From: Sinanaerobacter sp. ZZT-01
GTDB taxonomy: Bacteria; Bacillota; Clostridia; Peptostreptococcales; Anaerovoracaceae
Reading direction: 5' to 3'
Length of the DNA stretch: 64,000 nt
Assembly (NCBI RefSeq): GCF_035621135.1
Contig: NZ_CP141728.1
Location: forward strand, 1,426,001 to 1,490,000
Made by a program: the position numbers and the translations under genes. Shown here one piece after another: positions 1 to 8,541 of the stretch. The notes under the pieces are model-generated. The model saw nothing but the letters and a program-made list of their open reading frames with translations. It was not told where the DNA came from and did not search any database. The first letter of the stretch is position 1. The number at the start of each line of letters is the position of its first letter.

Positions 1-864
1 TATCATCAAGTTGAAATGGTTATGCAGCAAGTGAATTTGTACGATACCGTTACTGTAAAATATTACCCGCTTATGGATGAAAAAGCGGAGCAAAGAGAAA
101 ACGAGCAGATTGAAGTGACGACAAACTGCGAGGGACTTTTGACAGATCAAGCAAATTTGGCGTATAAAGCCGCTGCTTTAATGCAGAGTATTTATAACCC
201 CAATTGCAGGATTGCCATTGAATTGGAGAAAAGAATTCCGATCGCTGCTGGGTTGGCAGGAGGAAGTGCCGATGCAGCAGCGGTTATGCTTGCGCTTTCA
301 CAGCTTTGGCATTTGAATTTAAAATTACAGGATCTTTTGCAGCTTGGAGTAAAACTAGGTGCAGATGTTCCTTTTTGTATTATGGGCCAGGTATATAAAA
401 GAAAAGATTTACAATTAAGAGAGAAGGAGCTTGCATCTACTTGTGCATTTGCAGAAGGAATCGGTGAAAAACTTACTCCGCTTCCACCTCTAGATGGCTG
501 GATTCTGCTTTCCAAACCTCCCGTTAATATTTCAACAAAATCGGTATATGATGCGTTTCTTATGGATGAAGTGAAATGCCACCCAAATACTACCGAATTG
601 ATTAGTGGATTAAAGGAAAGAAATTTAAACAAAATACAAAAAAATATGATTAATGTTCTTGAGACGGTTACGTTGAACAAGAATCCAAGCGTTTTAGAGA
701 CCAAACTTTATTTAAAAAGTTTTCAAACAGCCTATCAAGTTTTGATGAGCGGAAGCGGTCCAACTATTTTTTCTTTATATACAAGTAAAAATAAAGCAAA
801 AACAGCATATATTAATAGTAAGAAAAAAAATGAAGATACATATTTAATCAGAACCTTGTCATAA
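1..864 (+). CDS. ispE: 4-diphosphocytidyl-2-C-methyl-D-erythritol kinase (IspE), 5' end outside the window
   Basis: GHMP-family kinase of the MEP isoprenoid pathway; it phosphorylates the 2-hydroxyl of CDP-methylerythritol in the cytoplasm. The frame is open from base 1 and the first residues, YHQVEMVMQQ, match the segment just after the usual IspE N-terminus, so only about 20-25 residues are missing. The GHMP glycine-rich loop is PIAAGLAGGSADAAA (about residues 80-94 of the visible part), and the C-terminal motif is MSGSGPT. Odd feature: between GADVPFCIMG and AFAEGIGEKL, which are nearly adjacent in typical IspE, there are about 15 extra charged residues (YKRKDLQLREKELAS). The frame is intact, so this looks like a loop insertion. 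It is followed by spore genes. Confidence 0.93.
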   Translation, partial: YHQVEMVMQQVNLYDTVTVKYYPLMDEKAEQRENEQIEVTTNCEGLLTDQANLAYKAAALMQSIYNPNCRIAIELEKRIPIAAGLAGGSADAAAVMLALSQLWHLNLKLQDLLQLGVKLGADVPFCIMGQVYKRKDLQLREKELASTCAFAEGIGEKLTPLPPLDGWILLSKPPVNISTKSVYDAFLMDEVKCHPNTTELISGLKERNLNKIQKNMINVLETVTLNKNPSVLETKLYLKSFQTAYQVLMSGSGPTIFSLYTSKNKAKTAYINSKKKNEDTYLIRTLS

Positions 865-931
865 CAAGTCCGCTCTCTACATACACTAAATACAAAGAAA
901 TTTTGATTTTAGTGATACAGGGGGAACGATC

Positions 932-3280
932 ATGGCATATGAAAAAGATCCATACGATTTTGATAAGATTCCAGACTTTGCATTAAAACCGGCACGGCCA
1001 AAAAATGAATTGCCTTTGAAGCAGAAAACGCCTATGCCGATAGATAACGCCTTTGATCCGAGTGTCTACGACAGGCTGTTTTATGACCTTCCGGCAATCA
1101 GTCCGAAAACCGTGGCAGATATGAAGGCAGCTGCGGGAAAACCGATTTCTGAAAGAGAAAAGCTTGAGATGACTGGTGAGAAGGAAAAAGGGACGGAGCA
1201 GAGTAAGGATGAAGAGAAGCAGAAAGAAAATTCTTTAAAGAAAGAAGAAGCTGAAAGTTCTATAAAAAATTCCATTGGAAATGTGCAGGAAAGTATAGAT
1301 GCAGAAACAGTAATGGCAAGGGAATTAGATGCAAAACTGGATGATAAAAAAGAGAATATCGAAGATGAGGTGAAAGAAGCGGCTTCCAAGAAAGGAACTG
1401 CATCGGAAACAGTAGCGAATAAAGAGGAAAAATTGACGCAGGAGGCAGTGGAAAAGAAAGAAGAAGTGGTTACGGAAACAGCAGAAGAAGCAATGCTGGA
1501 AACTGCACGTGAAAAAATACAAATATCACCGACTGTTCCATCTGCAATCATCCCGCAAACTTTGGAAGAAAAGAAAATAGAACGGCCGGCAGAGGCGCCA
1601 AAAGAAAAGCCGTCAGAAAAGCCTATTCCACATAAGGTTCAGCCGGTAGATGCGAACCTTTTGAGCCGCCGCCTAAAGATAACAGATGTAAAATCAAAAC
1701 CACAATTTCGTGTTTTTATTGAAGAAGATATTTTAGTACCTGATGTAAAACCAGATTTAGCCTCCATTCTTTCTATGGATGGGAAATTAAAACTTTCTGA
1801 TAAACAAGTATCAGCAGGTGCCTCAGGTGTGACTGATTTAAAAATAAGTGGCGATTTTATGCTGCAAACCTTATACATACCAGATAAGACACAGGAAAAT
1901 GAACTTGTTGTCGCAATTGATTCCAGGCTGCCATTTAAAGAGAAAGCAGAAATACGTGCAGAGCCGTATTCGGAATTAATTGTTACACCAATGCTGGAAG
2001 CGATTGATTATTCCGTAGTGAATGAAAGAAAATTCCGCGTGAAAGCAACCGTTGGAATTAATGTAAAAGAATATCGTGCAGTCGATGTGCAAATTTTTGA
2101 AGGAATACAAGGAGAAGAGGTACAATTACTAAAAGAAAAAATACATGCAACCGATGTTGCTTTGCGTAAAACAGAAGCGATTGAACTGGAAGAAGACCTT
2201 CCATTAAAAGACAGTATGCCGGAAATTGGCAAAATTCTTCGCTATGATGTAAATGTTGTAGAAAATCATAAGCAAGTCAGTCGAGATAAAGCGGTAATCA
2301 ACGCAACCGTTTATTGCAATGTTATGTATCTGGGTGCTGAGCCTTTTGGTGGCGATATTGAATCTATGGCAGAGGAAGGCGAAGAAGATACACAGAAAGC
2401 AATACCGGTATTCTATCAGGGAAAGACGGACTTCACGCAATTTATCAAATTAGAGGAAGATACTCCTGATTCAGCCGCTCCTTCTGGAAGCAGTGTTTCT
2501 TTTGCCGTCGCTAACGCCAGTGTAAAACCGAAAGAAGATGAGAACGGGCAAGTCAATTCTTTTACATTGGAGCTGACAGCAGATACTACGATTGAAGTTT
2601 ATAAAGACACAGAACAGGAAATTGTAACAGATGTATATCATCATATTAAGGAGATGCAGTATGATACGGATGAAATAAGCCTTATGAATCTTTGTGGCAT
2701 GGGTAATTCTGAAGTATCAGCTAGAGAGATCATTAATGTGCCGGAAAAATACGGCGGCATTGACCGCGTTGTATTTTTATCCGGAAACATTGGAGAAACA
2801 ACATCGCATATTGAAGCGGGAAAAAACATCGTAGAGGGTGCAGTTACTTTAAAGATTATCTGCATTGGAATGGATGAGAATAAAACCCCATTTAGTATAA
2901 AACAGGATTTACCGTTCCGAAGCAGCATAGATATTCCAGGGATTAAGAGTGAGATGGTCGCTGATAATGAAGTTGTGCTAAAAGAGCTTTGGTATGACAA
3001 AATGAATCAAAATCAAATTGAAGTAAATGCGGGAATCTCAGTTTCTTCTAGTGTTATGGATATGGAAAAACATGCATTGATTAAAAATGTATGCTTTGTA
3101 GAATTGCCGGAGCAAAAAGAAAATCAGCCAAGTATGGTGCTATACATCACAAAAGCAGGTGACAATATATGGAAAATTGCAAAAAAATATCGTACAACAA
3201 TTGAAGCAATCAAAAAAATTAACAGCATAGATTACAGTAATGATATCAAACCAGGAACAAAATTATTAATTGTAAAATAA
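932..3280 (+). CDS. SPOCS-domain (DUF3794) and LysM spore morphogenesis protein, SipL-like
   Basis: Large (782 aa) protein with no signal peptide. Residues about 75-240 are low-complexity, very rich in Glu and Lys. Residues about 245-730 carry repeated SPOCS/DUF3794-type segments (for example PVDANLLSRRLKITDVKSKP and the later FRVKATVGINVKEYRAV). The last ~48 residues are a LysM domain (YITKAGDNIWKIAKKY to KPGTKLLIVK). SPOCS plus C-terminal LysM is the architecture of clostridial SipL, which acts with SpoIVA to attach coat to the forespore. The long acidic linker is not part of C. difficile SipL as known to me. Start chosen at ATG 932, with GGGGG at 920-924. spoIIR follows 75 bases later, consistent with a sporulation role. 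Confidence 0.8.
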   Translation: MAYEKDPYDFDKIPDFALKPARPKNELPLKQKTPMPIDNAFDPSVYDRLFYDLPAISPKTVADMKAAAGKPISEREKLEMTGEKEKGTEQSKDEEKQKENSLKKEEAESSIKNSIGNVQESIDAETVMARELDAKLDDKKENIEDEVKEAASKKGTASETVANKEEKLTQEAVEKKEEVVTETAEEAMLETAREKIQISPTVPSAIIPQTLEEKKIERPAEAPKEKPSEKPIPHKVQPVDANLLSRRLKITDVKSKPQFRVFIEEDILVPDVKPDLASILSMDGKLKLSDKQVSAGASGVTDLKISGDFMLQTLYIPDKTQENELVVAIDSRLPFKEKAEIRAEPYSELIVTPMLEAIDYSVVNERKFRVKATVGINVKEYRAVDVQIFEGIQGEEVQLLKEKIHATDVALRKTEAIELEEDLPLKDSMPEIGKILRYDVNVVENHKQVSRDKAVINATVYCNVMYLGAEPFGGDIESMAEEGEEDTQKAIPVFYQGKTDFTQFIKLEEDTPDSAAPSGSSVSFAVANASVKPKEDENGQVNSFTLELTADTTIEVYKDTEQEIVTDVYHHIKEMQYDTDEISLMNLCGMGNSEVSAREIINVPEKYGGIDRVVFLSGNIGETTSHIEAGKNIVEGAVTLKIICIGMDENKTPFSIKQDLPFRSSIDIPGIKSEMVADNEVVLKELWYDKMNQNQIEVNAGISVSSSVMDMEKHALIKNVCFVELPEQKENQPSMVLYITKAGDNIWKIAKKYRTTIEAIKKINSIDYSNDIKPGTKLLIVK

Positions 3281-3354
3281 TATTACCACTTGTATAAAAA
3301 CGCTCTACTTTGGAAAAAATTAAAATAAGAAAATTTCAAAGGAGCGTTTTTATT

Positions 3355-4068
3355 ATGCGGTCAAGGAAAAAGCGAATACAAATATTGTTTTTAGTTTTAC
3401 TTTGCCTGTTTGCCTATACAACATGGAATATACAAAAAAGGATGCAGTCATCTATGAGTAATGAAGATTTTATACGTTTTCATGTCATTGCAAACAGTGA
3501 TAGCGAAGGAGATCAAGCACTAAAAAGAGAAGTGAGAGATCAGCTTCTGAAAAAAATCAATGAAGAACTTGTTCAAGAAGCAATTGCACAAGCGGATGAT
3601 GAGGCAAAAGAAGTTTCATTAACCTTAGGAGATTCGAGAGCTTACATTGAGAGCCATTTAAGAGACATTGAACAGGCGGCAGAAAGTGTGATAAAAGAAG
3701 AAGGATACACATATAAAGTAACCGCTGCACTGGGAAATCGATGGGTGCCGAAAAAAAGCTATGGAAATGTAACTTTTCCAGCTGGTAACTATGAAGCACT
3801 TAATGTAAGTATTGGAGAAGCCGAAGGTCAAAATTGGTGGTGTGTACTTTTTCCACCCTTATGTCTGATCGGAGCACAAGCACCTGAAGAGCTGGATAGT
3901 GACTTAGTTCCGGTAGTCCAGGTTGATCCGAAAGTAGCTCAGATTTATCGCGAGGCTCTAACAGATAAAAAATATAGTGAATTGATTGAAGCAGCAACAG
4001 ATCCAAAAAAGAAACCAAAAACTTTAAAATTAAAATTTAAAACTCTGGAAATGATGAAAATTGATTAA
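3355..4068 (+). CDS. spoIIR: Stage II sporulation protein R
   Basis: SpoIIR is made in the forespore and signals across the septum to activate SpoIIGA, which processes pro-sigma-E in the mother cell. The 237-aa product has one N-terminal membrane segment or uncleaved signal (about residues 8-25), then the family signatures FIRFHVIANSDSEGDQALK, YGNVTFPAGNYEAL and GQNWWCVLFPPLC. An upstream in-frame TTG at 3310 is possible, but ATG 3355 has AAAGGAG at 3338-3344 with correct spacing and gives a normal N-terminus. A strong terminator follows at 4091-4135, so this gene ends its transcription unit. Confidence 0.95.
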   Translation: MRSRKKRIQILFLVLLCLFAYTTWNIQKRMQSSMSNEDFIRFHVIANSDSEGDQALKREVRDQLLKKINEELVQEAIAQADDEAKEVSLTLGDSRAYIESHLRDIEQAAESVIKEEGYTYKVTAALGNRWVPKKSYGNVTFPAGNYEALNVSIGEAEGQNWWCVLFPPLCLIGAQAPEELDSDLVPVVQVDPKVAQIYREALTDKKYSELIEAATDPKKKPKTLKLKFKTLEMMKID

Positions 4069-4090
4069 AGATGGAAATGAATGATTTAAA

Positions 4091-4135
4091 AATCCCCAAT
4101 CTAATGATGTGATTAGATTGGGGATTTTATTTTTT
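4091..4135 (+). terminator. Rho-independent terminator after spoIIR
   Basis: Perfect 15-bp stem: AATCCCCAATCTAAT (4091-4105), 6-base loop, ATTAGATTGGGGATT (4112-4126), then a T-rich run. Confidence 0.95.
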
Positions 4136-4185
4136 GACTATAAGAATTATGAAACTTTTTTATCGTAGTTCGTTTTTTAACATCA

Positions 4186-4205
4186 TTTTCCGAAAAACCG
4201 GAAAA
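4186..4205. promoter_or_regulatory. Candidate sigma-54 activator binding site (inverted repeat)
   Basis: TTTTCCG, six bases, CGGAAAA: a perfect 7-bp inverted repeat about 140 bp upstream of the -24 element at 4341, a normal enhancer distance. The core CCGAAAAACCG recurs inverted at 10546-10556, upstream of another sigma-54 promoter. Assignment to the regulator at 8542-10386 is inference. Confidence 0.45.
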
Positions 4206-4340
4206 AATAGAGGATAAACGAGTATTATGCTAGTAAATGAAACGCAAATAAAAAAGAAAGTTTTTCAGAAGCTCTATTATTTCTAAGCTTCATACAGTTT
4301 ATTTAAAAGCAGTATCATTATTTAGAATATTCAACCAATT

Positions 4341-4355
4341 TGGCATCGATCTTGC
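4341..4355 (+). promoter_or_regulatory. Sigma-54 (-24/-12) promoter for symporter, DD-carboxypeptidase and malY
   Basis: TGGCAT, five bases, TTGC, matching the consensus TGGCAY-N5-TTGC, with GG and GC at the required 10-bp spacing. It is located in non-coding DNA upstream of 4595 and oriented toward it. Confidence 0.82.
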
Positions 4356-4594
4356 TCTTATAATAAACATTGTGAAAAGTATGAGAAAATAATTAACTCA
4401 TAGGATTACAAATCCTGTCTCATGAAAAAGGAGGGATGAAAAAAGATTAAAATGAATGATTTATTTTTTATGGCCGTTGTATTGTCTTAGATTGGGATTG
4501 CGAAATCCAGATTGGATTTCCGCAGGAGTTTATGAAACTTAATCGGAATAATAGACTCTTGGAGGAATAGTATTGATAAAGGGGAGGACTTGTT

Positions 4595-5857
4595 ATGATG
4601 ACCTTAAAAAAGCAAACTTTTTGGAAAAATTATCGATTTCCACTTATATTACTTTCAGGTATTATCATTGGAAGCATAATCGGCCTTATTATGGGGGAAA
4701 AAGCCGTTGTGCTGAAGCCTTTTGGGCAGGTGTTTATTAATTTAATGTTTACTGCCGTTGTCCCTTTAGTTTTTATTACAATAAGCAGTGCGGTTGGAAG
4801 CATGCTGAATATGAAGCGATTGGGAAAGATTTTAGGAAATATGCTCCTAGTATTTTGTGTCACTGGTATCATTGCATCCATTATTATCATTACGGTTGTA
4901 AGCATTTTTCCACCAGCAGCTGGAGCTAATATTGCATTGGAAGCAGCCGAAGAGTTAGAGACGATCGATCTTGGAGAACAGATTGTAAAGGCAATTACTG
5001 TACCGGATTTCGTAGGTCTCTTATCAAAGGCGAATATGCTGCCGTTGATTGTCTTTTCTATTCTGTTTGGATATTGTGTCAGTACGACAGGAGGAGAAGA
5101 AAATAAGGTCGCAAAAGGATTAGACGCTTTATCGAAAATTTTTATGAAACTGATCGGTATCATCATGCTTTATGCTCCTATTGGACTGGGTGCTTATTTT
5201 GCAGCCTTAATCGGCGAATTCGGACCACAGCTTTTAGGTGCTTATATGAAAGCGATGTTGATCTACTATCCGGTTTGTTTTCTTTACTTTATTGTTGCGT
5301 TTGCTGGCTATTCTTATTTCGCAGGAGGAAAAGAAGGAACAACAGCTTGTTTTAGAAACATTATGCCACCGGCTGTTACAGCTTTTGCAACAGGAAGCTC
5401 GATTGCGACACTACCAGTTAACTTAAAAGCTGCACAAAAAATAGGTGTGCCAAAAGATATTCGTGAAATTATATTACCGATTGGCGCGACCATGCATATG
5501 GACGGAACCTGCCTGTCTTCTATCTTGAAGATTTCGTTTTTATTTGGTGTCTTTGGGCAAGAATTTGCAGGCATTGGAACATTTGCAACAGCAATTATCA
5601 TATCAGTTCTCGGTGGAGTTGTCATGTCAGGGGTACCGGGAGGCGGTTTGATTGGAGAAATGCTGATTGTAAATCTTTACGGATTTCCGCCAGAAGCATT
5701 TCCTATTATCGCAACCATTGGTTTTTTAGTCGACCCGCCGGCTACTATGGTAAATGCGTCCGGGGATACGGTTTCTTCGATGATGGTGACAAGACTTGTG
5801 GAAGGAAAAGAGTGGATGAAAAAAAATAGGGAAACGGAAATAGATGAAGTAGCATAG
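4595..5857 (+). CDS. Dicarboxylate/amino acid:cation symporter (DAACS/SLC1 family)
   Basis: 420-aa membrane protein of the GltP/GltPh fold. It shows the HP1 serine-rich loop (FATGSSIATLP), GATMHMDGT of TM7, GVPGGG of HP2, and the TM8 motif DPPATMVNASGD. In GltPh the TM8 motif reads D-M-G-R-T-M-V-N, where the Arg (R397) binds the substrate side-chain carboxylate. Here that Arg is Ala (codon 5741-5743), while the Thr, Asn and Asp of the motif are kept. Loss of the Arg is a mark of carriers for neutral substrates, so a neutral amino acid such as alanine or serine is more likely than glutamate or a C4-dicarboxylate. RBS GGGGAGG lies upstream of ATG 4595. It is first gene of a sigma-54 unit with the genes at 5916 and 7277. 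Confidence 0.88.
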   Translation: MMTLKKQTFWKNYRFPLILLSGIIIGSIIGLIMGEKAVVLKPFGQVFINLMFTAVVPLVFITISSAVGSMLNMKRLGKILGNMLLVFCVTGIIASIIIITVVSIFPPAAGANIALEAAEELETIDLGEQIVKAITVPDFVGLLSKANMLPLIVFSILFGYCVSTTGGEENKVAKGLDALSKIFMKLIGIIMLYAPIGLGAYFAALIGEFGPQLLGAYMKAMLIYYPVCFLYFIVAFAGYSYFAGGKEGTTACFRNIMPPAVTAFATGSSIATLPVNLKAAQKIGVPKDIREIILPIGATMHMDGTCLSSILKISFLFGVFGQEFAGIGTFATAIIISVLGGVVMSGVPGGGLIGEMLIVNLYGFPPEAFPIIATIGFLVDPPATMVNASGDTVSSMMVTRLVEGKEWMKKNRETEIDEVA

Positions 5858-5915
5858 GAATTGCCCAATGAAATAGGAATACAAAATATTGAAACTTATA
5901 ATAATGGAGGATACT

Positions 5916-7253
5916 ATGAATAGAAAAATAATACGCACTACATTATCTTTGATGCTGATTTTGACTTTATTTTGTGGAATGACGACGTTTGCTTTTGCTG
6001 GAAGTTCCTATACAGCAGTGCCTAAAAATGTGGCAGTAGTTATGGATGACAAGACTGAAAACTTTGCAGGATATAACGTAGGGGGGCAGAATTACTTTAG
6101 GCTGAGAGACTTTGCGGAGTTGCTAAATGGAAGTGAAAAACAGTTTAATATTACATATGATAATCAATATAAAGCAATTCAGCTATGGAAAGGAAAGGCG
6201 TATACAGCAAATGGAGAGCAAAAACAGGTAAAAAACCTTATTAACAAAGAGGCACGGTCGATTTCTTCGAAACTTTTACTAGATAACAAACGCATTAAGT
6301 TTACTGCATACAGTATTGAAGGAGAAAGCTATTTCAGATTCTGTGATATCATGCAAATTTTTGACGTATATGCCGCCTATGACTATAGCGCAGAAGCGAT
6401 TCTGATCGACCCGAAAAAAGATTATACCGTACAATTCCAAAATACAGTAGAGAGCGGATATTTTGATTTTTTACACGGGGCACTGCTTGGAAATTCTGAC
6501 ACAGGAGAAATTCTCTATTCAAATAATTCAGATCAAAAAGTATCAATCGCAAGTACATCAAAACTTATGACCTATCTGCTGATTCGAGAAGCGGTAAAAG
6601 AAAAGAAAATTTCTTGGGATGATGAAGTCGTTCTCTCCAAAACAGCTGAAGCCTATTCTCTGTCGGAAGATGGAGTTGTCCCTATGAAAGCGGGACAGAA
6701 AGTTAAATTACAGGATTTGGTAGAAGCTATGCTGATCGTTTCAAGTAACGAATCAGCTACGGCGCTTGCAGAACATTTATATGGATCAGAGGAAAAATTT
6801 ACGCAGCGTATGAACCAGAGAGCGAGCGAATTAGGGCTGCTGAGTGCAGAATTTTATAATCCACATGGCCTTCCTATTTATACCCCGGATGTCCTTTCAT
6901 CAAAGAAGCAGAATCGAATGAGTGCAAAGGACTTATTTGAGTTGAGCCGATACATCATCAACCATTATCCGGAAGTCCTTGCTATTACTGAAAAAGTACA
7001 GCTGTCTGAAGGAAGTTTAAATTTCACAGATGAAAATACCAACCGCTTATTATTCCAAATGGATGGTGTAGACGGATTGAAAACAGGAACGACAAATCGG
7101 GCGGGATGCTGCTTGATTGCGACAATGCCAGTAAAAAATGGTGCTGCAGAAACGAGAATCATTGCCATTGTTTTAGGTGCAGAGGACAGCACAGAACGTG
7201 CGGAAAAAACAGGCGTATTATTACAGTACGGTGAGGAGTATTATAGCCAATAG
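5916..7253 (+). CDS. Secreted D-alanyl-D-alanine carboxypeptidase (peptidase S11) with N-terminal stalk-like domain
   Basis: Penicillin-binding DD-carboxypeptidase that removes the terminal D-Ala from peptidoglycan pentapeptides outside the membrane. The signal peptide is at residues 1-28 (core LMLILTLFCGMTTFAFA). Residues about 30-170 resemble two copies of the copper-amine-oxidase N-terminal 'stalk' fold (NYFRLRDFAELL and SYFRFCDIMQIF). The S11 catalytic domain has Ser213-x-x-Lys216 (STSK), SSNES for the SxN motif and DGLKTGTTNRAG for KTG. ATG 5916 has GGAGG at 5906-5910; the TTG 27 bases upstream has no RBS. The preceding gene ends 58 bases before and malY starts 23 bases after, so this is probably one transcript. 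D-Ala release suits the surrounding D-amino-acid genes. Confidence 0.9.
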   Translation: MNRKIIRTTLSLMLILTLFCGMTTFAFAGSSYTAVPKNVAVVMDDKTENFAGYNVGGQNYFRLRDFAELLNGSEKQFNITYDNQYKAIQLWKGKAYTANGEQKQVKNLINKEARSISSKLLLDNKRIKFTAYSIEGESYFRFCDIMQIFDVYAAYDYSAEAILIDPKKDYTVQFQNTVESGYFDFLHGALLGNSDTGEILYSNNSDQKVSIASTSKLMTYLLIREAVKEKKISWDDEVVLSKTAEAYSLSEDGVVPMKAGQKVKLQDLVEAMLIVSSNESATALAEHLYGSEEKFTQRMNQRASELGLLSAEFYNPHGLPIYTPDVLSSKKQNRMSAKDLFELSRYIINHYPEVLAITEKVQLSEGSLNFTDENTNRLLFQMDGVDGLKTGTTNRAGCCLIATMPVKNGAAETRIIAIVLGAEDSTERAEKTGVLLQYGEEYYSQ

Positions 7254-7276
7254 TTTGATGAAATGGAGCGGATATT

Positions 7277-8458
7277 ATGAAATATAACTTTGATAAAATA
7301 ATTGATCGCAGCGAGCAGCATGCAGCAAAATATGATGAACGCTTCAAAAAATTCGGGCGGGATGATATCATCCCGCTTTGGATTGCCGATATGGATTTTG
7401 AAACAGCACAGCCTATCATAGATGCAGTAAAAAAGCGAGCGAATCAAGGAATTTATGGATATACTTCCCGCCCAAGTTCCTATTACGAATCCATATGTCA
7501 ATGGCAGAGGCGACATCACAATTGGGAGATTGATCCAAATCAAATTAGTTTTGCACCAGGGATTGTTCCGGCGCTATCAGAACTGGTACATGAATTTACG
7601 GAACCGGGAGATGCTGTGCTTATACAGACACCGGTATATCCTGAGTTTTATGATGTCATTGAGGCTTGGAAAGACCGTAAGGTCATAGAAAACCAGCTTA
7701 TCGAAGAAAATGGATCTTACACGATGGATTTTTCAGACTTGGAAGAAAAGTTGAAACGGAAGCCGAAGCTATTTCTATTTTGCAGTCCGCATAATCCGGT
7801 CGGACGGGTATGGAAGAAGGAAGAACTGGAGCGCATGACGGGGTTGTGTATTCGCCATGAGGTACCGATTGTGTCAGATGAAATTCATTCTGACCTTTTG
7901 CTTTGGGGAAGCGAGCATATTCCGACGGCAACGATCTCAAAGGAGGTAGCGGGGCAAACTATCAGCTGTATTTCTTCCACTAAAAGCTTTAACTTGGCTG
8001 GATTACAGGCAGCATCCATTATTTTTCCAAACAAAGAGTGGAAAAATCGTTTTGATTCTTTTTGGGGTGGCTTAGATATTCACAGAAATAATTGTTTTAG
8101 TTTAGTTGCGATAGAAGCAGCGTGTCGTCATGGTGACGAATGGCTGCAACAGCTGCTTGTGTATGTAGAGGAAAACATGTTGTTTGTAAGAGAATTTTTA
8201 CATACAGAAATCCCGGAAATAAAGGTAAGTCTGCCGGAAGCGACCTATTTGCTTTGGCTGGATTGCAGAGAACTGATGGATTATAAAAATTTATGGAGCT
8301 TTATGATTCACGAAGCAAAAATTGGATTAAATAATGGAGCTGATTTTTGCCGCAGTCTCGATGGCTATCTGCGCATGAATGTCGCTTGCCCGCGTGTTGT
8401 TTTGAAGCGTGCGTTAGAGCAGCTTAGAGAAGCAGTTCAACAATTACATATGCGGTAA
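7277..8458 (+). CDS. MalY/PatB-type pyridoxal-phosphate C-S lyase or aminotransferase
   Basis: Fold-type I PLP enzyme of 393 aa. It opens with the MalY-family start (YNFDKIIDRSEQHAAKYD, DDIIPLWIADMDF), has the PLP-binding lysine in SSTKSFNLAGLQAA, SPHNPVGRVW in the cofactor pocket and the C-terminal arginine region GYLRMNVACPR. Relatives include cystathionine or cysteine beta-lyases (E. coli MalY, B. subtilis PatB) and some aminotransferases or racemases; sequence alone does not decide. It would release ammonia and pyruvate or keto acids from amino acids in the cytoplasm. RBS GGAG at 7265; 23 bases after the DD-carboxypeptidase gene. Confidence 0.85.
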   Translation: MKYNFDKIIDRSEQHAAKYDERFKKFGRDDIIPLWIADMDFETAQPIIDAVKKRANQGIYGYTSRPSSYYESICQWQRRHHNWEIDPNQISFAPGIVPALSELVHEFTEPGDAVLIQTPVYPEFYDVIEAWKDRKVIENQLIEENGSYTMDFSDLEEKLKRKPKLFLFCSPHNPVGRVWKKEELERMTGLCIRHEVPIVSDEIHSDLLLWGSEHIPTATISKEVAGQTISCISSTKSFNLAGLQAASIIFPNKEWKNRFDSFWGGLDIHRNNCFSLVAIEAACRHGDEWLQQLLVYVEENMLFVREFLHTEIPEIKVSLPEATYLLWLDCRELMDYKNLWSFMIHEAKIGLNNGADFCRSLDGYLRMNVACPRVVLKRALEQLREAVQQLHMR

Positions 8459-8473
8459 ATGAAATCGGCAGGA

Positions 8474-8502
8474 TTGCTTAAGCAGTAACATTTTGTTATA
8501 AT
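8474..8502 (+). promoter_or_regulatory. Sigma-A promoter of the sigma-54 activator gene
   Basis: TTGCTT (8474-8479), 17 bases, TATAAT (8497-8502), ending 39 bases before the activator start. This suggests that the regulator is expressed from housekeeping RNA polymerase while its neighbours are sigma-54 dependent. Confidence 0.6.
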
Positions 8503-8541
8503 ATTTCTAAGTTAAATCTTTCGCTGCTTAGGAGATAGAAC

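Larger units (their letters stand above)
4136..4594 (+). other. 459-bp intergenic region with sigma-54 promoter and long leader
   Basis: No gene is supported. It holds a CG-palindrome at 4186-4205, the -24/-12 element at 4341-4355 and a leader of about 230 bases before the symporter. The leader can form two small hairpins: AGGATT/AATCCT near 4400, and GCGAAATCC with GGATTTCCGC near 4500-4525. Neither matches a riboswitch class I know. Confidence 0.6.

Noticed and set aside
4452-4490. Twelve-codon frame (MNDLFFMAVVLS) in the symporter leader downstream of AAGGAGGG.
   Set aside because: Spacing of about 16 bases from the ribosome site is too long and the peptide has no regulatory-codon pattern.
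4630-5166. Long open frame (178 codons) on the minus strand inside the symporter gene; similar antisense frames occur in many genes (for example 192-704, 20250-19942, 21487-22014).
   Set aside because: All lie within well-supported genes, have no ribosome site and encode low-complexity shadow proteins.
8466-8477. GGCAGGATTGC upstream of the sigma-54 activator as an autoregulatory -24/-12 site.
   Set aside because: The spacing between the GG and GC elements is three bases too short; a good sigma-A promoter overlaps it.
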